This document shows positions 1-9,211 of a stretch of 64,000 bases of DNA, one piece after another. The stretch is from Nitrospirales bacterium (lineage in GTDB: Bacteria; Nitrospirota; Nitrospiria; Nitrospirales; UBA8639): positions 62,001 through 126,000 of the forward strand of contig JAHRAQ010000025.1 in assembly GCA_020027205.1 (NCBI GenBank), in the 5' to 3' direction. Below the pieces are notes generated by a model that saw only the letters and a program-made list of their open reading frames with translations, was not told the DNA's origin and made no database searches. The translations under genes were made by a program, and so were the position numbers. The number at the start of each line of letters is the position of its first letter. Positions within the stretch are counted from its first letter, which is position 1.

Positions 1-306
1 CTTCACCCGTCCCACAAATGTTAAATACTCGTCCACGGTGAGTTCCCGGTAGAGCGGAGGGGTTTCGGGGAGGTAGCCGATGCGTCGTTTGACCTCCATG
101 GGCTGCTCCAGACACGAGAACCCCGCGACGTCGGCCATGCCCTCGCTGGGGGGCATAAAACAGGCCAGGATGCGCATGGTCGTGGTTTTCCCCGCGCCGT
201 TTGGACCAAGGAAAGCCAGAATTTCCCCCTTGTTGACGTGAAAGGTCACGTCATGAAGGGCCGTGTGCGTGCCGTAGTGTTTCGAAATGTGCCGGACGGT
301 AATCAT
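1..306 (-). CDS. ABC transporter ATP-binding protein, GldA/NatA type (3' end outside window)
   Basis: This is the N-terminal 102 residues of an ABC ATPase whose remainder lies left of the window. The start MITVRHISKHYG is followed by a Walker A motif GPNGAGKTTT near residues 34-43. The region IGYLPETPPLYRELTV stands where the Q-loop is expected; a YLPE variant there is typical of GldA/CcmA/NatA-type exporters. It would energise a membrane permease at the inner membrane, with an unknown substrate. An in-frame ATG lies two codons upstream (312), and neither start has a clear ribosome-binding site. The Walker B and signature motifs are not visible because of the truncation. Confidence 0.9.
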   Translation of the reverse strand, partial: MITVRHISKHYGTHTALHDVTFHVNKGEILAFLGPNGAGKTTTMRILACFMPPSEGMADVAGFSCLEQPMEVKRRIGYLPETPPLYRELTVDEYLTFVGRVK

Positions 307-778
307 GATCATCCCGAAGCGGACGACGTTGGCATGACCGGGAAGACGTTTTCAGTCATGGTACGATTCAGAATGCGGCACGGGGCAGGGGAGGCGAGGA
401 TACCGATGCGCGAACGCGGTCGTCAAGGCGGTCTGCCATCCAATCCCCGCAGGGAATGCGCGAGAACATATGGCCGGAGACAGCCCGGAAATGCCGTGAA
501 AGAAGGGATGAATTCTTGTGTTGACAAGGTTGGCGGTTTTGTCTATCATAAAACATATTCGTTTATTCGTTGAGACGGTCCTCTGATTTGACATGATTTC
601 GCGGTCTGTCGGGCTGTTTTGAACCGCTTTTTTAATACCGCATATTTTCCGCATTTTTGGAAAACAGACAGCATTGGCCGGGATGGCCATGTGGCTGGTT
701 AGGGCCAGCGTCGGGCCACCTTGGGGTGCGTCGCCGAATCTTTCACTTGGGAAAAACGCGATGAAAGGAGACTGTGAT
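307..778. other. 470-bp non-coding leader region upstream of pal-like gene
   Basis: No convincing gene is seen here. The segment from about 515 to 665 is distinctly more AT-rich than its surroundings and holds a good sigma70-type promoter (separate entry). If that promoter drives the lipoprotein gene starting at 779, the mRNA would have a leader of more than 200 nt. I could not recognise a known riboswitch in it. Confidence 0.5.
521..549 (+). promoter_or_regulatory. sigma70-type promoter
   Basis: TTGACA at 521-526 and TATCAT at 544-549 are separated by exactly 17 nt, inside an AT-rich stretch. The likely transcription start is near 556, about 220 nt before the pal-like ATG. Confidence 0.65.
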
Positions 779-1480
779 ATGTCAAAGTTCAGAGTTGGGG
801 ATTTCGTGGTTTGTGTTCTGGCGGGCGCCGCCTTTGTGGTGGCGTTGTCGTCATGTCAGACCTCGAAGCATACCGAAGCCATGGACACTGAAGGGATGCC
901 CGCCGAAGAAGTCGCGGACATTGAGGTCATGCCCGAACCGGTTGAAGAGCCGTCCATGGCCGAGGACATGATGGTCATGGAAGAGATTTTTGCGGAAGAA
1001 GAAATCGGCCCGATGAGTTCCCTTGAGGACAGCGGCATCCAGGAGTTGGCGCCTTCCGACATCATGGACGAGCCGGCGCCCATGCAAAACATGGACCCCA
1101 GTTCGATGACGGACAGGGATCGCATGGAACAGGACGGGGAGAATTTCGGCTTGTCGCATGTCTTTTTCGCGTATAACAAATATGCGATTAGCGATGAGGC
1201 GGCGTTGGCGTTGCAGGCAAACGCCAGAATGCTCAAGGGCGAACACCAAGGCGCCGACATGGTGATTGAAGGGCATTGTGACGAACGCGGCACCGCGGAT
1301 TACAACATGGAATTGGGGAAGCGCCGGGCACAGGCCGTCAAAAATTATCTGGCGGACCTGGGAATACAAGAATCCAGAGTTCGCGTTGTCAGTTACGGAA
1401 AAGAGCGGCCGTTTTGCCTGGAATCCGATCCGGCCTGCTGGGCGCAAAATCGACGCGGGCATTTTCTGCTCCAGAAGTAA
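779..1480 (+). CDS. pal: Pal-like OmpA-family outer-membrane lipoprotein
   Basis: This 233-residue protein begins at the ATG preceded by AAAGGAG. Residues 1-25 form a lipoprotein signal peptide ending in the lipobox LSSC. The middle (about 30-120) is a long acidic Met/Glu/Pro-rich linker, longer than in E. coli Pal. The C-terminal ~115 residues are an OmpA domain with the peptidoglycan-binding signature EGHCDERGTADYN and a conserved NRR near the end. Pal tethers the outer membrane to peptidoglycan. No tolB or ybgF is adjacent, so a different OmpA-type lipoprotein remains possible. A strong terminator follows. Confidence 0.85.
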   Translation: MSKFRVGDFVVCVLAGAAFVVALSSCQTSKHTEAMDTEGMPAEEVADIEVMPEPVEEPSMAEDMMVMEEIFAEEEIGPMSSLEDSGIQELAPSDIMDEPAPMQNMDPSSMTDRDRMEQDGENFGLSHVFFAYNKYAISDEAALALQANARMLKGEHQGADMVIEGHCDERGTADYNMELGKRRAQAVKNYLADLGIQESRVRVVSYGKERPFCLESDPACWAQNRRGHFLLQK

Positions 1481-1504
1481 CTCGCGACATGTGTTTGCGT
1501 AACG

Positions 1505-1546
1505 GGAAGGGTCCGGTGAGTTTCTCCGGGCCTTTCCTTTCTTTTT
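1505..1546 (+). terminator. Rho-independent terminator after pal-like gene
   Basis: A 12-bp stem (1505-1516 pairing with 1526-1537, including two G-U pairs) and a 9-nt loop are followed by a pyrimidine tract, TTTCTTTTT. It lies 25 nt after the stop codon. Confidence 0.85.
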
Positions 1547-1703
1547 CCCGGATGCCTTTCGATTCATCGGTGAATGATTCATTGTCTCACGCGGGGATGA
1601 GGGTTGTATCCGGGGTTCCCGCGACCTCTCCTGTGTCTCGAGACGACCTGCCTGCCGTCCCGTTCTGAAACGAACACGATCCATACGCCGACGCGTTGGC
1701 CGT

Positions 1704-3380
1704 ATGAAAACCGGCGTGTTCCTGACATTTGAAAATGAGTTTGCCCCGCTCGGCGGACTGGCGGCCGTCATGCGCGTGTTGCCCAAACGCATGGCCGGGC
1801 AATGGAACGGTCCCTGCGTGACCATCACGCCGTTTTTCCGGGAGATTATGAAATGCCGGCCGGATGTTCTGGAATCCATTCATCCGGCCGGGATTGCCTT
1901 TTCGCTCAACTTCGGCGGCGACACCCACGCGGTTTCCGTCCGGCGTCACGAGGACGCGCGGGGGTTTCGCACCTATTTCGTCGATTCGCCGGCATTTTTT
2001 AACGCGCCGTGTGATTGCGGCGACCCGCCCGGCGCCGAGGCCCCGTGCAATCCGTATGTCGATCCGGCCGACCCTTCCCAACTCCTTCGCGACGCCCTGT
2101 TTTTTTGCGCGGCCGTTCCGCATGTGTTGGCCGCATTGCGATTCACAAAAAATCTTGTGCTCTGTCTCCAGGATTGGGAAACGGCCTGTGCGGCGATGAC
2201 CGCCAAACAGGATGCTCGTCTGACGTCGGTGTCGTGTGTGCTCACGCTGCATAATGCGTATGACCGGCGTGTTTCAGCCGGGGATTGGCGCGTGATGACG
2301 GACCAACGTATTTCCGGCCGGACGATCCTGACGAAAATGGCGGCGTTTTTGGATGGTCCCGTTTGCACCGTGTCGCAACATTTTGCCCATGAGTTGAAGC
2401 ACGATCCGGTTCAGCGAAAAATTTTTGCGCCGCAGTTGCAGAAAGTTTTTCACACGCGCGCGATTTGCGGGGTGGATAACGGCACGTTCCGCGAGATTGA
2501 TTTTCCCGGAGAAACTCGAGACCGCGCGGATCAGGGGGACTATCGTCCGCTGCTCAAGGAAAAAGCCAAGCGCCGCCGGGAGATGGTGAAACACCTGAAC
2601 GCCTACGCGCCGGCGCATGCCTGGGGGTCGTTGGATTTCAGGGATTTTGAGGGGCCGGTTTTTTTGTTTTGCGGCCGGGATGATCCCCGGCAAAAAGGGT
2701 ATGACGTGGCCGCGGCGGCCATTCGGCGCGTGCCGGCGGGACGCGCCCGTTATATTTTTGCACCCATCCCCGGTGATGAAGGCGTCGAGGGCCTGTTGTT
2801 TCTCAAAAAACTGGCCGAGGAACGGGCGGGGGAGGTCAAAGTGTTTCCCTTTCGCATGACCCGTGGGTACGAGGCTCTGCAGGGCGGGGCGTCGTTCGCG
2901 GTGATGTGTTCGTTCTACGAGCCTTTTGGCAGCGCCACGGAGAACTATGCGGTGGGCACGCCGGTGGTGGCGCGCGCGACAGGCGGACTGGTGCAGCAAA
3001 TTGTTCCCTGTTCTTCGAGATCCCTGACCGCTCTCGTTAAAAAAATGAGTCGCCGGTATCATGCCGTGTCGGCCCCGCCGACGGGGTTTCTCTACCATGA
3101 ACGAACGTTGAACGCGAAAGCGACAGAACGTGATTGGAGGAAAATTCTGAATTGCGGGTATTGGCCCCGGCGCTGCGACCGGGTGGTCGCGCGTTCCTCC
3201 ATTCCCGTCTTTCAATCCATGGTCGAGCAGGCGGCGGCGGCGTTGCGGGACGCCGCGGAACTCTATGAAACCGACCAGGCACGGTACGCGCGCATGATCG
3301 CGAACGGGTTTCACATGCTGGAAAAATTTTCCTGGGAGACGGCGGTGCGCCGGTATCGCGAGGTGTTCTTGGATCTTTAA
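1704..3380 (+). CDS. Glycogen/starch synthase-like glycosyltransferase (GT5-like)
   Basis: This 558-residue GT-B protein resembles bacterial glycogen synthase (about 480 residues) but is longer. The N-terminal half has the GT5 start region with PLGGLAAVMRVLPK where KTGGL normally sits, so the usual Lys is not in place. The C-terminal half has CGRDDPRQKGYDV (compare the RLDPQKG motif) and FYEPFGSATENYAVG with VVARATGGL, the nucleotide-sugar binding loop. The likely role is transfer of glucose from ADP- or UDP-glucose to an alpha-glucan. No glgB or glgC is adjacent. Fold and superfamily are well supported; the exact substrate is inference. Confidence 0.7.
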   Translation: MKTGVFLTFENEFAPLGGLAAVMRVLPKRMAGQWNGPCVTITPFFREIMKCRPDVLESIHPAGIAFSLNFGGDTHAVSVRRHEDARGFRTYFVDSPAFFNAPCDCGDPPGAEAPCNPYVDPADPSQLLRDALFFCAAVPHVLAALRFTKNLVLCLQDWETACAAMTAKQDARLTSVSCVLTLHNAYDRRVSAGDWRVMTDQRISGRTILTKMAAFLDGPVCTVSQHFAHELKHDPVQRKIFAPQLQKVFHTRAICGVDNGTFREIDFPGETRDRADQGDYRPLLKEKAKRRREMVKHLNAYAPAHAWGSLDFRDFEGPVFLFCGRDDPRQKGYDVAAAAIRRVPAGRARYIFAPIPGDEGVEGLLFLKKLAEERAGEVKVFPFRMTRGYEALQGGASFAVMCSFYEPFGSATENYAVGTPVVARATGGLVQQIVPCSSRSLTALVKKMSRRYHAVSAPPTGFLYHERTLNAKATERDWRKILNCGYWPRRCDRVVARSSIPVFQSMVEQAAAALRDAAELYETDQARYARMIANGFHMLEKFSWETAVRRYREVFLDL

Positions 3381-3389
3381 TGCGGGCCG

Positions 3390-4115
3390 TTACGAACAAT
3401 ACCGGCCCGATTTATCTTCGGGAACGGCAAGGCAGCGAAAGACGAACTCCGGGACCTTGTCCAGTGTTTTGCCCCGCATGGTGCAAATGCTGTAGCCGGC
3501 TTCGAGCAAATATCTTCTGCCTTCCCATTCCTTTTGAGAATGTACTTCAAACACCACAAGAGGACGAACCTGCGCCAGAATTCTCCGCATCCCGGCCAGG
3601 ACTTCGCCGCCCGCTCCCTCAACGTCTATTTTCACGAGGTCGAGTTTCCCATTTCCGTTGAAATATTGATCCAGGGACGTTGCGGGGACAGAGAAGAGTG
3701 CCTTCCCTGTCGTGTTCGTTAATCCGACAAGGCTCCACTCGGCGTCACTCCTGCCGGAGAACACTTCGGCAACGGGGTTTTTGCCGTTCGTCACGGCGAG
3801 ATTTTCCACCTTTCTCCGGTCGCGAAATCGGGCGGTGTTGTACCGAGCCGTCCTGGCATTCTCCGAATGTAACTCAAAGGCATGAACAAAGCCCGACGCT
3901 CCCGCAAGTTTTGCCATCAAAAACGTATACTCGCCGCGATTGGCTCCAACGTCAACACAATGCCAGCCTCGCGCGATATTGGCGTTCATAAACTCCCAGA
4001 CGTCGGGTTCGTCTTTTTTTACCGTGGAACCATCGAACCACAATCCTCTCACGAGGCAGACCGGCCCCGTCCGTTTTAATCGTTTCAAACATGCAGGCAG
4101 GGGATTCCATTGCAT
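3390..4115 (-). CDS. FkbM-family SAM-dependent methyltransferase
   Basis: The 241-residue protein has a class I methyltransferase fold. The SAM-binding loop CVDVGANRGEYTF is followed by HAFELHSENAR (acidic residue for the ribose) and LDLVKIDVEGAGGEVL, the diagnostic FkbM motif. Members methylate hydroxyls of glycans or natural products. The gene ends tail-to-tail with the GT5-like gene, 9 nt apart, and the ATG is preceded by AAAGGA. A G/C-rich inverted repeat near 3384-3402 sits at the convergent junction. The target is unknown. Confidence 0.85.
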   Translation of the reverse strand: MQWNPLPACLKRLKRTGPVCLVRGLWFDGSTVKKDEPDVWEFMNANIARGWHCVDVGANRGEYTFLMAKLAGASGFVHAFELHSENARTARYNTARFRDRRKVENLAVTNGKNPVAEVFSGRSDAEWSLVGLTNTTGKALFSVPATSLDQYFNGNGKLDLVKIDVEGAGGEVLAGMRRILAQVRPLVVFEVHSQKEWEGRRYLLEAGYSICTMRGKTLDKVPEFVFRCLAVPEDKSGRYCS

Positions 4116-4145
4116 GGGCGCCTGTCCTTTTGCGGTTTTGAGAAC

Positions 4146-6032
4146 TTATTCCTCCAGCGTGGAAATGTCGCCCGGGTCCTGGCCGAGTTCCTTGGCTTTC
4201 AACACGCGGCGCATGATTTTTCCCGAACGGGTTTTGGGAAGCGACGTGACGACCTCAATCTCCCTGGGCATCGCGATTTTCCCCAACTCCGTCTGGACGT
4301 GCCGTTTGAGGTCGTCGATCAACTCCGGTGTTTCGAGGTGTCCCTGTTTCAGGATGACGAAGGCCTTGATCATCTCCCCGGCCGTGCGATGCGGTTTCCC
4401 GATCACCGCGGCTTCGACCACGGCCTCATGGCTGACCAGCGCGCTTTCCACCTCGGCGGTGCCGATGCGGTTGCCCGCGACTTTGACCACGTCGTCAGCC
4501 CGCCCCATGAACCAGAAATACCCGTCGGCGTCTTTATGGCAGACGTCCCCCGCGGTGTAGCAGCCGGGGATATTGTTCCAGTACCCCAGGTAACGGTCGG
4601 GATCGTTATGGATGGTCCGCATCATGGATGGCCAGGGTTTTTTGATCACCGCGAATCCGCCGCCGGTCCCGATGCTTCGGCCTTGTTTATCCACGACGTC
4701 GGCTTCGATGCCCAGAAATGGCCGGGTCGCGGATCCCGGTTTCAGCGAGACGCATGGGAGCGGGGTCACCAGGATCGAGCCGGTCTCTGTTTGCCACCAC
4801 GTATCCATAATCGGTTTGTCGCCGCCGGTGACCCGATGAAACCATTCCCACGCTTCGGGGTTGATCGGTTCGCCGACCGAGCCAAGGATGCGCAGGGTTG
4901 AAAGATCATGACGGCCCGGCCAGTCGTCGCCGTATTTCATGAGGAGGCGAATGGCGGTGGGGGTGGTGTAGAAAATCGACACGCCGTATTTTTCAATCAA
5001 CTCCCACCATCTGGCCGGGGTGGGGTAATCGGGTTTTCCTTCCGCCGTGAGGATGGTGGCGCCGTTGAGGAGCGGGCCATACACGATATAACTGTGACCC
5101 GTGACCCAGCCCGGGTCGGCCACGCAGAAATAGACGTCTTCGTCCTTCAAGTCGAAGACGTATTTGGCGGTGATGTAAGTCCCGACCATGTATCCGCCAT
5201 GCACGTGAACCACCCCCTTGGGTTTGCCCGTGGTCCCCGAGGTATAGAGAAAATAGAGCGGGGTCTCGGCGTCGAGAGGCACCGCGTCGCAGGCGGCGGA
5301 TTGCCCTTCGAGCCATGCATCCCAATCGAGTTCCCTGCCGGCGTCCAGGGTAATGCCCGGTTTTTCCCGTCGAACCACAATGATTTTTTCGATGGTGGGG
5401 CAACGGGCCGCCGCCTTGTCTACGACGGGTTTCAGGGGAATGGCCGTGCCACGGTCGTATCCGTAGTCCGCCGTGATGGCGAGGCGGGCCTCGGCGTCCC
5501 GGATGCGGGATTCCAGCGCGGGCGCGCTGAAGCCCGAATAGACGACGGAATGAATCAGGCCGAGTCGCGCGCAGGCCAGCATGGCGATGATTTGTTCGGG
5601 AATTTTGGGAAGATAAATCGTGACGCGATCGCCCTGTTTCATCCCAAGACGCTTGAGGGCGTTCGCGCATCGGTTGACCTGGCGGTACAATTCGGCGTAG
5701 GTGAAGATCCGTTCTTCGCCCCGCTCTCCCACCCAGATGACCGCGACTTTGTTGGTTCGCCACGACCGCACGTGGCGATCCAGACAGTTGTACGTGATGT
5801 TGCAGGTCCCGCCGAGAAACCACTTGGCCCATGGATACTTCCATTCCAGAACCGTGTGCCACGGAGAGAACCATTCAAGTTCCCTGGCCACGCCGTCCCA
5901 GAATTGTTCGGGATCGGCTATGGATTCCCGATAGGCCGCGTCATAGTCCTTGATATACGCCCGTGCCACCGTGCGCTCGTCGGGGTGGTACAGGGCGGAC
6001 GTTTTCAGCAGGGTTTCGATGTGTTCTGCCAT
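4146..6032 (-). CDS. acs: Acetyl-CoA synthetase, AMP-forming
   Basis: The 628-residue ANL-superfamily enzyme activates acetate with ATP and CoA to acetyl-CoA in the cytoplasm. Visible motifs are the P-loop YTSGTTGKPKGVVH near residue 265, WWQTETG near 415, the hinge GRADDVVKVAGNRIG near 510, and the C-terminal PKTRSGKIMRR carrying the catalytic, acetylatable Lys. Length is close to the usual ~650. The ATG has AGAGGA upstream. The hinge reads VKVAGNRI where typical Acs has INVSGHRL, so a related acyl-CoA synthetase cannot be excluded. The Sir2 deacylase at 56.7 kb is a plausible regulator of the Lys, which is inference. Confidence 0.9.
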   Translation of the reverse strand: MAEHIETLLKTSALYHPDERTVARAYIKDYDAAYRESIADPEQFWDGVARELEWFSPWHTVLEWKYPWAKWFLGGTCNITYNCLDRHVRSWRTNKVAVIWVGERGEERIFTYAELYRQVNRCANALKRLGMKQGDRVTIYLPKIPEQIIAMLACARLGLIHSVVYSGFSAPALESRIRDAEARLAITADYGYDRGTAIPLKPVVDKAAARCPTIEKIIVVRREKPGITLDAGRELDWDAWLEGQSAACDAVPLDAETPLYFLYTSGTTGKPKGVVHVHGGYMVGTYITAKYVFDLKDEDVYFCVADPGWVTGHSYIVYGPLLNGATILTAEGKPDYPTPARWWELIEKYGVSIFYTTPTAIRLLMKYGDDWPGRHDLSTLRILGSVGEPINPEAWEWFHRVTGGDKPIMDTWWQTETGSILVTPLPCVSLKPGSATRPFLGIEADVVDKQGRSIGTGGGFAVIKKPWPSMMRTIHNDPDRYLGYWNNIPGCYTAGDVCHKDADGYFWFMGRADDVVKVAGNRIGTAEVESALVSHEAVVEAAVIGKPHRTAGEMIKAFVILKQGHLETPELIDDLKRHVQTELGKIAMPREIEVVTSLPKTRSGKIMRRVLKAKELGQDPGDISTLEE

Positions 6033-6147
6033 GGATCTATCCTCTCAAAAAAGCGTCCGGCGGTTTCGGAAGGGAGCGCCATTGTCGTTGCCGCCGGCAA
6101 CGGGCGCATTATGCGTGGGGGCGAACCCGTGGCGCAACTCACGCGCC

Positions 6148-7686
6148 TCACGCGCGTTCCGGCGGTTGATGTGTCGGCAGCAGCAAATCCAGAACGGTTT
6201 TGACCGGATTGAAGGTGTGGCGCGGGACCTCGACGAACACGGAATGCCATTTGGCCATGGCGCCGTTCCAGAGACCCGGACGTTCCATGATCTTCATCGC
6301 TCTCCCTTCATGGGATTTTTTCGAAATCCATCCCGCGCCGGGGTCGGCGAATTGATGCAGGTTAAAGCGGCGCCCTTTATAATCCCGAACGCCGCACGCG
6401 AGATCCACGGGGTGAAAATGCGTTGAGGAGTTGAAGATGTCCCGCTGGCGCGGATTCTTGTGATCCACCTGGGCGTCTTCCACGATTTGCAGCGCGCCGG
6501 TGCCGTCGTTTCGTTCCACCCAGAACGGGCCGCCGCCGGGTTCTCCGCTCGCGGGGATCATGCCGCAGACTCGAAGCGGGCGGTTCAGCCATGCGCGCAG
6601 CCACCGTGTCCGGTGAGCGTTGTCGAAGGTGTTCCATTCGTCGGGCAGGGGCATGGCCAGCGTGTGGCATGCCCATTCCGTGACCCGCTTGAGGAGGGCG
6701 GATGATGGTGATTCGGATTCGAGTTGCGTCAGAAAGGCAAACAGAGTGTCCTGTATGCTGACGAGCAATCCGCCGAGCGCCTTGTGGTAATGATGCGTGA
6801 CGGGTTTCACATGATCGGGAACCACGTTGTCGATGTTTTTGATGCACACAAGATCGCCGCCGAGTTCGTGAAGATTCGAGAGCAGCGCCCCGTGTCCCGA
6901 CGGTTGAAACAGCAGGTTTCCACGGGCGTCACGGAACGGCCGGTTGTCCATGTCAACGGCGATGGTGTTCGTCGAAGGGTGTTGCACGGAGCAATCCGCG
7001 TCCCATGTCACGGCGCGTCGGGCCAGTGTTCGACAGGCGCGCTCGACATGGCGCCGGATGGCGTCCCGGTGTTCGGGAGACACCGTCAGGTGAAGACGGG
7101 CATGGCCTTTGTCATCTGCGACGCAGGCCGCGGCGTCGACCAAATGTTCTTCAATCGGCGTGCGCGTGGAGTCGGAATATCTGTGAAAAGCGAGCAGGCC
7201 CTTGGGCAACCCGGCATAATTCAGCCCCGGTGAATCCATGAGTGCATCGAGAATGGGATGGTCGTGTCCCTTCTCGATCAATGTGTCCAGTCGGCGGCCT
7301 TGTTCCTTCAGCGCGTTTGCCAGATCGTCGGCAAAGGCGAATTTCGAAAGATTGTCGAGGAATTGCTTCAGAACGCGCCTGGCCGATGTCGGCGCCTGTG
7401 TGGAATCCGTTGTGAGGCGACAGACTTGCAACTCGTGAAACATGCGGGTGGCCATGCCGGATGCCGGGACAAACCGTGTGATGCGCCCGGCGGCTCTGGC
7501 GTTTTCAAAATGCCGGAGCAGGTTCGGCACGTCCGGCGGGAGACGCCGAATGCCGTCGTCGAGCACGCAGGGCCTGGCGAGTCGCGCAAAGGGCACGCCG
7601 CGTCGAAAGATGTCCAGGTGTTGTTCAATCTCCCGGAGGGAAATGCCGTGTTCCTCCAGGTGTCGGTGATCCTGCGGGGTCAGCAT
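6148..7686 (-). CDS. DUF4301 family protein
   Basis: A ~512-residue protein (526 if the upstream ATG at 7728 is used). The N-terminal third has FVPASGMATRMFHEL, which matches the conserved Ser-Gly-x-Ala-Thr-Arg-Met element of DUF4301. Later segments read LLVSIQDTLFAF and CGMIPASGEPGGGPFWVE. The family's function is unknown. Its phosphosugar-handling look is only an impression from the glycine-rich loop. The ATG at 7686 has GAGG four bases upstream; the 7728 start has no such site. Confidence 0.75.
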   Translation of the reverse strand: MLTPQDHRHLEEHGISLREIEQHLDIFRRGVPFARLARPCVLDDGIRRLPPDVPNLLRHFENARAAGRITRFVPASGMATRMFHELQVCRLTTDSTQAPTSARRVLKQFLDNLSKFAFADDLANALKEQGRRLDTLIEKGHDHPILDALMDSPGLNYAGLPKGLLAFHRYSDSTRTPIEEHLVDAAACVADDKGHARLHLTVSPEHRDAIRRHVERACRTLARRAVTWDADCSVQHPSTNTIAVDMDNRPFRDARGNLLFQPSGHGALLSNLHELGGDLVCIKNIDNVVPDHVKPVTHHYHKALGGLLVSIQDTLFAFLTQLESESPSSALLKRVTEWACHTLAMPLPDEWNTFDNAHRTRWLRAWLNRPLRVCGMIPASGEPGGGPFWVERNDGTGALQIVEDAQVDHKNPRQRDIFNSSTHFHPVDLACGVRDYKGRRFNLHQFADPGAGWISKKSHEGRAMKIMERPGLWNGAMAKWHSVFVEVPRHTFNPVKTVLDLLLPTHQPPERA

Positions 7687-7823
7687 GGCCTCAATGACGG
7701 GCGTGGGGCGGCGTCGCGGGGAAGCCATGTGCGTGAGGGGTTGCGCAACCCGCGGCGCCGGGCGCCGTTCAGGGGACGTTGATGATGCCGTTCGTCAACG
7801 TCGCCGATAATTCCGGCGCGACG

Positions 7824-7994
7824 TCAATCCTGCGCGCCGCCCTGTAAATATCCCAGCCCGATTTTGACGGCACGGCGCGTGATTTCGCACCATCTGTTGG
7901 GGGGGTATTCCTCCAGAATTTTGACCACCTTTGGATCCTGAATGTCCAGTTCAACGATCTTGAGGATGCCGGATTCAATTTTCACTTCTGCCAC
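7824..7994 (-). CDS. Small conserved-looking hypothetical protein (56 aa)
   Basis: A GTG start preceded by AAGGAGAG gives a 56-residue acidic/basic protein beginning VAEVKIESGILKIV and ending LGYLQGGAQD. It lies between the HEAT-repeat pair and the DUF4301 gene on the same strand, about 50 nt after the upstream gene, so it is probably in their operon. No known family recognised and no catalytic motif or membrane segment. The good ribosome-binding site and operon position are the main support. Confidence 0.55.
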   Translation of the reverse strand: MAEVKIESGILKIVELDIQDPKVVKILEEYPPNRWCEITRRAVKIGLGYLQGGAQD

Positions 7995-8045
7995 GGTTGC
8001 TCTCCTTCGCAACGGTATGGATGGGCGCGGGGGGATGGGACGGCA

Positions 8046-9149
8046 TTACATGATTTGATAATCGAGATCGACCATTTTAGTGGCGACGTTGGCGGCGTCG
8101 CGCAGTTTTTTCATGGCGTCCGAGGTATCCCGAATGAGCCAGATTTTGATGTTGAGTTGCTCGATGGGCTGAATGGATTTTTCGTTGCGGAGTTTGGCGA
8201 TGGACCAGACGACTTCGGTGAGCACGGGGAAGTCAATGTCCGACGATGACTCCATTTTCTCCAGGTTGGCATTGAGGTAATCAAGGAGTGGGGGGGTGAT
8301 GTCGGGGTCGCCGGTGTGCGCGCCGATGAGTCCCAGCCCCTTGGCGGCGGCGGCCTGGATGTTGGACTGTTTCGTGGTGGTGAAAATATCGGTGAGGATG
8401 GGGGTTGCCGCGCTGCCGAGTCCGGCCAGGGCAAGAATCGCCTCTTCGGCATATTCGGCGTTTTCATCGCCGGCCAGTTTGACCAGATGCGGCAGCGCCT
8501 CTTTTGACTGCACCTTCGAGAGGGTGGCGAGGATGCGAAGTTTGCGGCGTTTGTCCGTCTTCGGGTTTTCCAGAAGTTGCGCCAACCGGTCGGTGTGCCG
8601 CCATTCCGTGGCGATCATGACCGGAAAATCGAAGGTCTGTAATTTCCGGTTCAACTGCTCCAGAGCGTAGGCTCCCGACGCTTTGGCCTTGGCCTGTCGC
8701 GCCGCGGCATAGGCGTCCTCGAACTCGGTTCGCGTTTCTTTATACCATCCCAAATCCCGGCCGTTGAGGCGGTAGCCGAACAGGCAGGCCGGCCCTTTCC
8801 ACAGGCGGGCGGGCGCATCGGCCAATTCGGCGTCGCCGCCGGAGTGCGTTGTGCCGGACCACCGTTTGCGTTCTTCGCATTTGACACGGAACTCCACGTC
8901 GTGGGCCTGCTTCCGGTCGGTGACAACGGCGTAGCCCACGTTTTCCAGCCGGGTGGTGATCGTGGCGAGAAGGTCGCCCGGAGGAACGCGGCCCTGCTCG
9001 GTCACGGCGAGGACGTTGAGATAGATGGTGTTGATGGCGGCCAGTTGGGCGCGCTGTTCCTCGGTGATGTGGGTGCGGCGGGCCGAACTGTCGACGGCCG
9101 GGGCCATGAGGCAGACGCCGGCGATCAGGCCGAATAAGAATTTTCTCAT
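8046..9149 (-). CDS. Secreted HEAT-repeat protein, paralogue 1
   Basis: 367 residues. A signal peptide (MRKFLFGLIAGVCLMAPAVD) leads into a domain with VEFRVKCEERKRWSGTT and RLWKGPACLFGYRLNGRD. The C-terminal half is an array of HEAT-like helical pairs (IRAATL-type periodicity, for example ALPHLVKLAGDENAEYAEEAI). GGAGG precedes the ATG. It is a clear paralogue of the next upstream gene and probably co-transcribed with it, 62 nt apart. Such repeats mediate protein binding; location is likely periplasmic or surface. No specific function is assignable. Confidence 0.75.
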   Translation of the reverse strand: MRKFLFGLIAGVCLMAPAVDSSARRTHITEEQRAQLAAINTIYLNVLAVTEQGRVPPGDLLATITTRLENVGYAVVTDRKQAHDVEFRVKCEERKRWSGTTHSGGDAELADAPARLWKGPACLFGYRLNGRDLGWYKETRTEFEDAYAAARQAKAKASGAYALEQLNRKLQTFDFPVMIATEWRHTDRLAQLLENPKTDKRRKLRILATLSKVQSKEALPHLVKLAGDENAEYAEEAILALAGLGSAATPILTDIFTTTKQSNIQAAAAKGLGLIGAHTGDPDITPPLLDYLNANLEKMESSSDIDFPVLTEVVWSIAKLRNEKSIQPIEQLNIKIWLIRDTSDAMKKLRDAANVATKMVDLDYQIM

Positions 9150-9211
9150 GTATCCTCCGGGCGGGAATGGGGGTCAAGGTGGCAAAGAACGTGGTCCATG
9201 GGCCTGCCGGC

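Noticed and set aside
4908-6203. 431-residue plus-strand open frame opposite acs
   Set aside because: It is antisense to acetyl-CoA synthetase, whose motifs are intact. Its composition is the mirror of a GC-rich gene and it shows no family motif.
7738-7751. Perfect palindrome GGGTTGCGCAACCC as a terminator
   Set aside because: There is no T tract on either side, so intrinsic termination is not supported; it could be an operator, without further evidence.
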